Shown here piece by piece: positions 35,801 to 47,800 of a stretch of 64,000 nucleotides of DNA. Source of the DNA: Mactra quadrangularis (taxonomy: Eukaryota > Mollusca > Bivalvia > Venerida > Mactridae); assembly GCA_025267735.1 (NCBI GenBank), contig CM046303.1:36035380-36099379 (forward strand). Reading direction: 5' to 3'. The notes below the pieces were generated by a model. It ran no database searches, had not been told where the DNA came from, and was given only the letters and a program-made list of their open reading frames with translations. Both the position numbers and the translations under genes were made by a program. Positions within the stretch are counted from its first letter, which is position 1, and every line of letters begins with the position of its first letter.

Positions 35801-38800
35801 TTAAAGTAGGCCCCGCCGGAGCAAATTCAACAGGACTCCACCAGAGCATTGTTAATATGTATGTTTATTTAGTTAAGCCAGAGTTTTTTTATAATCTGGT
35901 TTATAGGAAATTTCTGGACACATGAGCATAAGGAGGAGGAAATAAAAATATATGAAAAATTGGAAAAAAGTGAGCATCGGAAAATAAAATAAAAATAAAT
36001 CGAAAAAAATGAAAGAAAAATTTACTTTATAAAAAGCTTAAGTATATGTCAAATCTTCTTTGTTTCAATAAAAAAACCTCCTAACAAGGTATTTAGGTAT
36101 TTCAGCCTATTTAGGAGGTATTATGTTGATAATGTTTCTTAGAACTGTTACTGTAATAAGTTACTGTAAGTTCACATAGAAGGATGGATTAATATTAACA
36201 AAGGATGATCTCAATAGTTCCGACAGCTCTTTTGCAGATGCGATCTTAAGAACTTGTTTGTCTCTTGTTTTTGTTGTGCAGGAATAAACATACATGTACC
36301 CTTTGCTTGCTTGTAGTACTTTCTTTGTAGAGACTAAACACGCCTGGCATGTATAATTCACAGACAAAAGCTGTAGTGAATTTAGCTGTAGTAAATAACT
36401 TCAATATATCAGGGATGGAAATTAACTTTTTTGGTATGGTTGCCCAACTGGGCTACTAGCTTTTTAGGATTCAGGGGCCCACCAAATAATTTAGGGGTCC
36501 ACCATTCTAACAGGTTAACAAATACAATAACAGATACTCATTGCTGTTTCAGCCAACAGTATTTGTTATGGCTTTACTGAGTGTAATGCTGTGTCAACTC
36601 AAATTATGGTTATATTATAACAGCAAGCATACCTACATTGAAGTCTAGCTCTCATGGACTCTTGTCTATATTGGTATACGTCAATAAAAGATCTATCTAT
36701 CTATCTCTATATCCTAATTATTTCAAAAGCATATTTTCTATTTAAATTTTGCAATGTGCAACAAACTTCCTTACTTATTAGGAAACAGATTGCTATAAAC
36801 TTGACATCAAAAACCAAGTCAATGACTCTTGGGGCAAAGTTTGCAAGAGTCAAAAATATTTTTCAGTAGTCCAGGGGTCTAGCTAGAACCAAATTTTAGG
36901 GAGAAGTGACTTCTCCAATGACTTGAAATAGGGAGAAGTGGTGGGATTCTTGGGAGAAATAGTGTTCCGTCATTAGCAGGTTTTAGCAAAGTAGGATATG
37001 TATCTAATGTTGCTCTGAGCTCAAATTAGCCTTTATGACAAGTGTGTCTACACTGTCTGTTCCTGGAATGGATTGCTTCTGTAGATTGTTATTAGCTGTG
37101 TAAAACAGCAGTCAAATATATAAAAAGAGTAGCTGCTATAGACAATTAAAAACTTCATGTATCAGCAAATAAAGATCTAAATGGCTAGCTCAAATCTTAT
37201 TTTGTTTCAAACTATTTTCTCTTTGCTCTGTAATGTTTTCAGCTAGGAGTCGTGTCATCATAAACGTTTTTATAAAATCTTTTAACAACTCTAGATCTAT
37301 GAATATAGTCTACATAGATCAATATTTATTTGATCATTAAATTATTTCTGAGACTTGTGATTGAAAAAAAATATCTTTGGACATTTTATTGACATGATTT
37401 TCATTATTGAACAATATTCTGGGATTAACCAACAACACTTCTCCCCATTTTAATGAAGACGATTTTTTTCCGAAAAATTTCGTTAATAAAAGTCAACACT
37501 AACTCAAGTGTTACAGTTTATCTCTATAAAAGCTTATTATGCATGATTTAATATTGTTTTATGTGTAACTTAATCGCTTTAACCAATACGAAGTAGTGTC
37601 ATATATATTCGCGACCCTTGCAAAATTGCAATTTCATATGAAACTTCCTTAGTGATTGAAAAGCTTATTGTCTTTTTGTTTCCATCTTGATTTAACAAAC
37701 GATGCTACAAGTAACATTTAATGTAGTCTTGTTTTCACGCTAGCGCTGTTAAAATAAATTCCCCGATATCGCTGAACGTCTTAACATGTTGACATGTTCT
37801 TTTGTCTTTCTAATAACAATATACTCTCTGACTTATTGTATTTGCATATTCGAATGTAATCAAGCGTGTAAAACATAACTTGGTGACTCCTTTATCGATT
37901 TTATGACATCCTTGAAATAACTTTAGTCGGCGAGTTTATTTAATTTTATACTACTATGGAAAATATTTTAACCCCTTATGGCCGATTTTTTTGTCAAAAC
38001 TGTAGTCATTATAGATTCATATTCTCTTTCAGTGATTTTTTTGTCAAACTCGGGTAGGGCAGATAGTGGCCACAGTGGGCAATCTGATTAAAACCCGATC
38101 TACAATTTTACCGCTCGCATACTCGCTAATGTAGATCTGACCTTTTCCAAACGAAGGTCACGTTCAGGTGACCTTTTCTCATCATAATATTCATGACGAA
38201 ATTGTTATGATACGTAACTTGTTTACATCGTCTACGTCACGAAATTTGAAATGAGCCGCCCAATCGCAGCCTGTGAATATTACCGCGGTTAAATTAGCAA
38301 GCAAAACTTGGTCTAAAAATAGAAATTACGAAATCAAAATGTGATTAATAGTGTTTTCGTCTAGATGAAAGCTACGCATTGATTGGTCGACACAAAGTTC
38401 ATCTCGACGTGACCTCAAAGGGAAAATGTACAGATCCAGTACGACCGTGGTCTACTGGATATGTGTTTACGCAGATTGCACAGTGGGCTACCATCCTTAG
38501 AAATCCACTCGCCCACGTTGAACCAATAACTGGAAGCCATTTTCCCTCGCAAAAAAAACATGGTTGACTGGTTTCAAATATACGTACCTCAGGAAAACAC
38601 AATTCATAAATAAGCTTGACACAGTCTGCGTACCGGTGTGTACAATTAACATCGCTATGAGAATTGCTTGCGGGTTACGCTCCACCAATTATTTTTTTGC
38701 AACACGGTAACGGAACTGTCGGAGAAAATAAAAATAAAAGATTGATTTTGAAATTTATTTTTATTTGGGTTTTGCAAAATTTAGGACCGGCGCTCCCGTA

Positions 38801-41800
38801 AACCAGATTATAAAAAAACTCTGGCCTCATCGTGAATCCACGACAGGAGTCATGTGTTTGACTCCCAGGCAGAGTTTGGGTATTATTTCAATTGCCATTC
38901 TTCTGCCTTCTGTGAAATTTTAAAGAAAGAACAAATGATTAAATATTGACATGTACAGAAAAGTGGTGTAATGGACCAAATGTTACATTACCTTTAAATA
39001 GGGCCGTCATCAGAAATCACAATATCGATGTATTACCGATTCTTGACAGATGATCCGATATCGATTTACTATTTAGAATATCGATGCAATCTAGTATTCT
39101 ATAAAGCCCGAAACAAGTTCGAAATCGGCGAAAGTTTTAAAAATGAAAATATTTTTGTAGACTAAAATAAATACCTTAATTGGCCGCCGATTGTTAATCC
39201 AGAGTTGTGACAATGAGACCGCGGTGATTACATGCCAATTACATGCCAATTAAACTTAATTGTCGGTCACACACTGGCAGTTTCACTTGCGGACAAACGT
39301 ATGCACAAGGATGTCACAAAATTGATGAAGGAGTTGCCAAGTTATGAATACACGCTTGATTACATTTGCATTTCCCTAAGTCTGGTACCTATAAGCTTCA
39401 TATTGTTATTATTGCAACAAAGAAAGAACAAGTCAATTTATTTTCAGACGTTTGGCGATATTAAGGGATTTATTTTAACAGCGCATGCGTGAAAAAAAAC
39501 AAGATTAAACTTCTCTAAGTGTCGTTTCCTGTAGCATCGTTTGATAAATCAAGATCAAAACATAAAAGACAATAAGCCTTTTAATCACAAAGTAAGTTTC
39601 ATATGAAATTTATGCAAGTTAGCATGGGTCGCGTTAATGTATGACAATGCGTTGAAATGGTTGAAGCGATTTCGTTCCATATAAATCAATATTAATTCAT
39701 GCATAATTAAGCTTTTATAGAGATAAGCTGTAACACTATTGTTTGTTTTGACGTTTATCTAAGAGACTTTTCGGGGAAAGTTCGTCTTCATTAAAATGGG
39801 GGGAAGAGTTGTTGGTTAGTCCCAGAATTTTGCTCAAAAACTACTTCCCTGCAACCCGCTTATGACAACACACCACTTCTTCCAAGAACCCCACCACTTC
39901 TCCCTATTTCAAGTTCAAGGATATGTTACTTTTCCCTAAAATTTTGTCCTATAGCTAGACCCCTAAGTATATATATACTGGAGTTCTAGAAGTTTTTATT
40001 ACACTCCTTGTCTGACTCAATATATCACTGATACTTGCCTTTCGATATATCGATACAACATTTTCTATCAATGACAGTCCTACCTTTAAACAGATATGTC
40101 TTAAAGAATCCATTTACTTTTTGATGGGATAAGCTTTTTTTCTAGCTCAGGAGAGATTGTACCCCACAGGGTTCCAACTCTAAACCTTAAGATTCCAATG
40201 GGAGTTACCTTACCACCTGATCTATTACTATATGTTCTTATATTTTTCAATCATTTTCCATTCTGCTTCTTAGCTTTTTTCTACTAGTAAATCAGTCAGG
40301 ACAATGTTTCATGTTTATGATATCAATGATAGTGTTGGATATATTTTGAACATCATCTAAAAACTAGCTATCTTAGAACTATCAGTTAACTGCTACTATA
40401 GAACATGGGGTGAGTATCGCTTTGTGCCCTGGTACCCTTTATTTTCTTGTAAAAAGAGTACCAGGGCACAAAGCAATTTGTAGCAATATGCTTAGGTAAC
40501 TTGCCTATGTTTACATTAGGTAAGCGTAAACAACTATATCACATGTAATATAGTAGCAATGTTGATTACAAATGTCTACTAGTGTGAGAAACATTCAACC
40601 ACTAGTACAGTATTACCTACCCAAGTAAAAATGATCATCTGGAATACACTGGAACTTCAACTGGAATTCCATCTCCATTCCACTGGTATTTTTCAATGGA
40701 AAAGTGTTGGTATTCCATTGGAATAGCCTATATTTTCCACTGGAATACCATCAAAATACCATTGAAAAAAACAAGTGGAATTCCACCATAATATCAGTGG
40801 AATTCCACCTGAAATACCAGTGGAATTCCACCTGAATCATCTGGGATTCCAATGGAATACCATTGAAAAATACCAGTGGAATTCCACCTGAAATACCAGT
40901 GGAATTCCACCTGAATACCAGTGGAATTCCACCTGAAATACCAGTGGAATTCTACCTTAATCATCAGGAACCCGTCTGAAATACTAGCAGAATTCCACCT
41001 AAAATGCTAGTGGAATTCCATCAAAATTCCAGTGATGTACATCAAGATTCCAGTAATATTCCTTCAAGATTCCAGTGCAATTCAATCTCAATACTAGTGG
41101 AATTATGATGCCCCATCCCCTATACATTGTTGTACTTATATAACAGTGCACTGTTGAAAGAATATAACTAGTTAATTGCTAAAGCACGTTTCTTTTGACA
41201 TATTCTAAGACATCCCTTCAGCGTCGCTCCGTGTTTGTATTTCCATTCATACTCCTTATATCCATATCGTCAATTTAAAGTTTGAATAACACATATATGT
41301 TTAAGTCTCCTTATAATATCGTTTAAATCCATCATAAATAAAAGTAAACTTGTCAAACGAGGAATCCTACAAACGCACCTAAATACGACCGCCATGTTGA
41401 CAACAAACTTTACTTACATTACGTCATAAAAACTGATTCGTCCTCGGAAAATTTGCCAGTGATTTATTTGTCCAAAAATAAATTGTTCTTTGTTAATTTA
41501 AAAAATATAGTTAATTTTAGTTAAAGCTTTTTTCTTTCATTTAAGATATTGCTTTTACTTAATTATAATGGAGTCAATCCTCGGGATTATTTCTTAGTAC
41601 ATGGACTGAATAAAAAAATTTAGTGTAGTGAATTTTTTTCCTTCATAAATGATCTTAATTACAAAATGCATATTATATATAAACTGATATATATTAGGGT
41701 ATTGCAGTCATGTCATATGAGATGAATTGAGTTCCACTGGTATTCCACTTTGAATGGTATTTTGTCTAGTTTCAATGAAATTCTGATATTTGTTTTACAG

Positions 41801-44800
41801 TGCTAGTTGAATATTCCACTATATGCTGATAATTCAGTGTCTCTTCCAGTGGTATTTTTCATTGTTTTAGGTATTCCAAATACCAATTCCACTGGAATTC
41901 TGCCTGTACTGATTTTTTAAATTCCAATTCCAGTGGAATTCCACCTGTACTGGTATTTTACAAATTAAATTCCAGTGAAATTCCACTTGTACTGGTATTT
42001 TAAATTCCAGTTCCAGTGGTATTTTTGGTAGTTCCCCTGGTATTCCAGGAACACAGCAGATTCCAGTGGAATTTAGGTAGCATTCCACTGGAATTCCATC
42101 GATTTTTTCACTAGGGTAGGTGTGTAACAGTTAATCGAAATACCAGTTGATATTGTAATAAGAATTCTGACAGAAAACATCCAAAATCAAGGTTAAAGTT
42201 TTTACAAATTTTAATAACTTTAATACTGTCAAAGATATTCAACTCAAACTTGTAATACTTATTCATCATCACTACCTCCTTCCAAAGGCCCATAACCCTG
42301 GCTTCACTGTTTTAAGAGTTATGCCCCTTTTTTACTTAGAAAACATCCAAAATCAAGATTAAAGTTTTTACAAACTTCAATACATGTACTATCAAAGATT
42401 TTCAACTCAAACTTGGAATACTTATTCGTCATCACTACTTCCTCCTTACTATTAAAACCCATTCACTGATTAACTGAGAAAAGTCCAGCATGCTGTCTTC
42501 TCTGGCAGCTCTTGTTAAAGCAGGTGGTTGCTTAATACATGCAGGGGCGGATCCAGGATTTTTTTCTAGGGGGGGGTCCGAACTTTTTATGGGGGGGGTC
42601 AGACTTTTCTAGGGGGGTCCGAACCTTGAACCACAACCACATTATACACATTTTGCAGAAGAAAAAAATGCAACATATTGATAATAAAAACTACATAACC
42701 ATTAAATCTATGTTAAGCACCGAAAAAATGCTTCATGCTACTTAAAAATGACTTATAGGCAAGAAATTCTCTAATGGATAGGGACCCCCTGACCCCCCCC
42801 CCCCCCTGCTGGATCCGCCCATGACATGGTAGAAAAACAACACAATTTTTAAAATAATTTTCTTGGTGACTTGGTGACAGGATATTGCCAAATACTGGTG
42901 ACCACTAACTCGGGGGTTAGTTTACTTATATTGAACTGTATTTTAGCTAAGTAATTGTATAATGGATAATGATTAAAGTATTCCTCTACAATGTATTACA
43001 ACTCCTCTAGTTCTATTAGCTGGTACTTGTAGCTGTAGAATTATGGACAATCAAACAGGCAGAATGATGTAATCAATATCATTGTATAATATTTCTATAC
43101 AAGGCTTATACACATGAATTCTCATTTGTTTCTTGTTATCCAGTGTCCTTATCCTGATAAGATTTCATTGAATCTGACATGCTGAGATGATCAGTACATA
43201 GGGTTTCCTAATATTTCTGATATTTTATTGATTCTGGCCACTCAACCCTGTAGTCTGCTTGTCTGTTTGTTTCATCTTAAAATTTACTAAGTTAATCTGA
43301 CAAATGTTTAGTGATGGTATTGCTGTTGTTCTTGACAACCATTTTTAAGTTGAAACAAACAAAAATTTTACTTGGACAATGAAAGTAGCTTGGCAAGTGA
43401 TTCCTTCAATTCAAAGTTACCCAGACTGTTGACCTTAAGTTAACCCCAGTGTTTATTTTCGTGTCATTTAAGGAATGAAATTGGGTCACATCCCCACCAC
43501 AAAAGCTACATATATTTTCTTCTTCCCTGAAGTAAATTCTCCAGTTCTTAAAGTTCTTAGCTATTTGGTCTTCACCAATTCCTTAAGTAACATTGAGAAA
43601 TCTCAGAGGAATATATTATTGCTAAACTAGTTTATAATAAGAGGAAAGAAATGTTCATTTGACAATGTTAATATGATCTTTTATTTTTGTTGTTATTTTT
43701 TTAAAGAAAAAAGGGCCCTGTCACATTTTCTTCTAAAGGGAGAATAATTGCTGAACCCTTAAATGGTGAAAGTAAATCAGTAGATAGAGTCACATTTAGA
43801 AAGTCTGGTTTGACTCTGATTTTGACTGCTTAATTTGACATTTCTACTTGAATCTCTTCACCTTGAAATGAGTTAGACTGCTCCAAATGACACAACAAGT
43901 CCATTATTTAAATTCAGCTGTTAAGGTTTAATAGTTATTGTCAATTAAGTATTTACATCAGGCAATTAAACTTTTCTGTCTCTCATTCAATATAATGATC
44001 AGTTATTGATAGTTTAATTACTGATTACAGTAACTATAAACATTAGACTGTCTCCTTGTTAATGTACTAGATAATGCACAGATGCCAAACTTGCATGCAG
44101 ACAATTTTCTGTTCATCTTTGAGAATGTTATAAATGTGATACTGAATATAAGATGAAGATTTTCTAGTTATCTGTATGCAATCTGCCTAATTCACCCTAA
44201 TTCACACCTCACCAGCATGGCATATTACAGCAGAAATGAAAAGATTTGTGCTGATTACATTTGAATATTTTAAATTCTTTTAAAGTTTAAAATTAATGTA
44301 AGTTTTTAGACTTTAAGGTGATTTGCTCTGCTACAGCTGCTGCTTTTATATTAAATGTCTGATTTTTGCTGAACTACTTAATAAATGATTCTTAAGACTA
44401 GAGGTCCCAGGCTCTAGGATATGCTGTGCTACAAAAGTACCTTACTTTATAGAAATCAAAGCACTGGAGTGCTGAAGGAACGATGTCCTGAATTTATTTT
44501 TTGATTAAAGAATATATTATTATGTATATCTATACTATTAAATTTGCGAGTTTCCTGTTTTGTGGAAGAAACTGCGCGGCTTTGAATAAATCTTTTGTTT
44601 GTCCCTGGAGCACATATATACCGGCATATCAAGTTGACAATTCTTTTTTGACAAAGCCTCTTGATATTTGCAAAAACTGCCAAAAATCAACCAAAAAATG
44701 GGTTTTTTGTGTCTAAAAATAGATAAAACTAAAAATAGACACGTCAAACCAAACTCCCCGCAGCGGTTATCTCCCTTTATCAAATCAATAATTAAGTAGC

Positions 44801-47800
44801 AAAGCGTGACTTAAGCACTGTGAGGAGTTTGCTAAAGTCCGTGCTTGCACGGGCTCCCATCTAGTTATCTATAAAATAATGTATTAAATATCAATTATCA
44901 GAATTTAACAAAAGGATAGCACTAGACTTCTCAAGTGGTTTGCTCATGGCAATGTTTATCTTACTTTATCAAACAAAATAAACCAGTCAAAGAATTAATT
45001 TTCATCAACACATTTTAGGGTCATGTACAGTAGCGATCTCACCAAACCAAAGATTGTTCTGGACTATTTTCTTTAACCAAAAGGAGCTGACAACTTCTCA
45101 TTTTTGGTTATCAATGGGTATTTTTTAACGAGATCGTTGATATTTTCGTTAAAATTTTAAAGATTTGGTGTGAAATGACAAGCTTAATTTTTTCACAAAA
45201 AATCGACTTTCTAACAATTCATTTAAGGTTTTCCCCCCAAGTACTAAGCTCTTTTGCATCAAGCTATACATTCCCATTTTTGTTCACGAATTTTAAGTCA
45301 AATTAACGTTTTGCACTTTCAATTTATTCACAATAAAAATTACTCTAAGAATCGTCTATTTCCTATAAATATTTGTATAAAGTTCCATACACACTTACAC
45401 ATATTCATTCCAAATTATAATCAAACTCTATAACTTAAAATCGCTCAAGTAAACTTTAAATGTGACACTTTGAAGACGACAACGTCGTATCGCCGTATAT
45501 TAAACATCCGGTAAGTGTATTAGTCATATCCAAGGTATACAGACGATACGTCCCCAAGATTATTCGCCCCCTTGACGATCCGTCCCCGTACGGTACCGTA
45601 ACTCTAGCCACTGCTTAATATAATACGATCATTTAATATTGTTTATTACTATCGAATGATGTAATTATGTTACGCATATAACAGGCATTGGCAAAAACAT
45701 CGTAGGCTCTTTTTACTCCAACAAGTAATTATTGCAGTTGTCACGGGTTGAGTTGTCTACGGGTTGAGTTGTGCTATCTCCATTGCAAGATTTATATGTC
45801 CTGAGAGTAACCTCCCTTTTCCTGAAGAGTTTCAAGAACGACAACACAAGCCAGCGTTGTATTACATTTAAATGAGATGTTAATGAGTTTCACGCTTGAA
45901 CTACGCCTCTTTGTCTATGTTGAAAATTGTTGAAGCGTGAAAAGAGTCATCTTATACTTTCTTGTTACCATTGGAACGATGCTAAATTAGCATCGTTCCA
46001 AAAACTAAGTCCAGTGGAAACCAATTATACCGGTTTTAGAGATTTTCAAATAATGTACAGCTAATAAAGATTTTAAATTTAATGTTGTCTATTACACCAG
46101 TATGCAATCTTACCATCGTTTTCTGTCATTTATGTTAATTGTGCTAATTATTATAGCTTGACCGTGAAACAAATCATGACAACTTATGTTAATTACTTAC
46201 GAGTCTGCTTCCTTGTCTCCCCAGTACTGAGCTAGCAGGATGAAGTTTCTTGCTGAAGGAAACAATAGGGGAGGTTTTGGATGGGATCGGAACCAAACCG
46301 GGACTGGCAATCCAATGATAACCAGTCCAATGTTGTAACCAATCTGATACCTTATGTATGATTGGGGCTTAAGTTAGCTTTAGACTTACAATCAAACTTG
46401 GTCATACAACCATTTCATATCACACTTACATTGACACTTGATTAATTTTACAGCTTGTTACATCATGTCTGCTCATCGAACATTTGAATAGTGTTCATAG
46501 TAAAAGTTGTTTACAAAATCAGTCCATATCAAACTTTAGCAACTAGAAATATGAAAATACTTTAACTTATGTGTTACAGGTCAGAACGTGCCAAGCAGAG
46601 TGAAGAATATACTGGTAAAGTGAAAGAATTCTGTAGAAATAAAGGACATGGATTCATCATGAATTGTGAAACAAAGGAATTAATATTTGTTCACATATCT
46701 GAGTAAGTATATTGTTGGTCATTTTAATTATCATTTTATGTGTTGTATTAGTAACCCCAGCCAATAAGATAATCAGTGATCTATAGAAGCTCTGAGCTGA
46801 AATTGTGTAATTTTCCAATACAATTTGTATGTATAACTCTATGTCAGCCATTGATTGATTGTGATACTCCAGTTTATGGGCTTTAATATGGAGACTCTGT
46901 GTAATTCACATTCTGGAGATTGGATTGATGTTGCATCTTGCATGTCTTTCTGGCTATAATGGATGGAACCCGAAATATTTTTTGTATGAAGTAGCATTCT
47001 TTCATTACAAGCTGTGTAGTATTGCATGCATTTTGTACACAGTCTTACTGACCTTTGTATAGAGACATTAAGTATCATGGGTAAAATGTTTATTTACCTG
47101 AAAACACATGGCAATGTTTACATTCTTATAATTTCCACGATGAAGGGCCCATTTTATCAACACATCACTCGCCTGTTTTTTTGGCAATTTATTGCCAATT
47201 TTAAATAATCTCGCCAATTGCGTTTCATCAAATCGTAAATCCGCGATATCGCCATTTGTTCCTCGCCATTGAAAATTTTCAACGCCGATTGCGTTTCATC
47301 AAATTATTGCACATCACCCAGGCACCTGTTAGAGGCGATTATCGCCTAAAAATTGGCAATCGCCAAATACATATCGCAAGGCAGCATATACATGTATTGT
47401 CAAAAATATTTATACATTCGATCCCAAAATGATTGTTAAATGAATTTCCCCCTTTAAGATTATAAATTGAACTTTTTCTATTTAGGAAATATATATACAT
47501 ATTATTTTCTTTATGGTACACTCTTTTTAATACTAGGTAAAAGTTAATTAATTTTCTTTTTTTAATTGGGATATCTCCATTAATCTCCTTGGCTGCATGG
47601 TTTGTTTACATCCAAAAATAACTTCTACAGATACTGTCTGACGTCATCCTTATATCGTCACTAGTCATGAAATAACATAGTGTAAAAAGGTTGCCAAATT
47701 AATATTAATAAAACACTTGTGACAGTCCTGTACAAACGATTTTCTTTTACGTACATTTCTGTCAATTCTAACCTCTTCAACCTCTTTTCAGAGGGTTAAA

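Larger units (their letters stand above)
35876..38825. mobile_element. ~2.95-kb element bounded by 32-bp inverted repeats, containing other repeats
   Basis: GCCAGAGTTTTTTTATAATC at 35876 and its inverted match ending at 38825 extend to 32 bp with about two mismatches. Inside are the repeats 36868-37960 and 38060-38470, each with a second copy elsewhere in the window, so this is either a composite element or a nest of insertions. A target duplication is not evident. Confidence 0.65.

Noticed and set aside
38826..38890. B-box-like TGTTTGACTCCC after the 38.8-kb inverted end
   Set aside because: No matching A box at the right distance; too weak to call.
39232..39492. 86-codon open frame inside a hAT element
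   Set aside because: It lies in a repeat whose other copy (36868-37960) does not keep the frame open.
40140..40235. Possible tRNA-like SINE on the minus strand
   Set aside because: A B-box-like GAGTTGGAACCC is present but the A box is weak and there is no second copy in the window.
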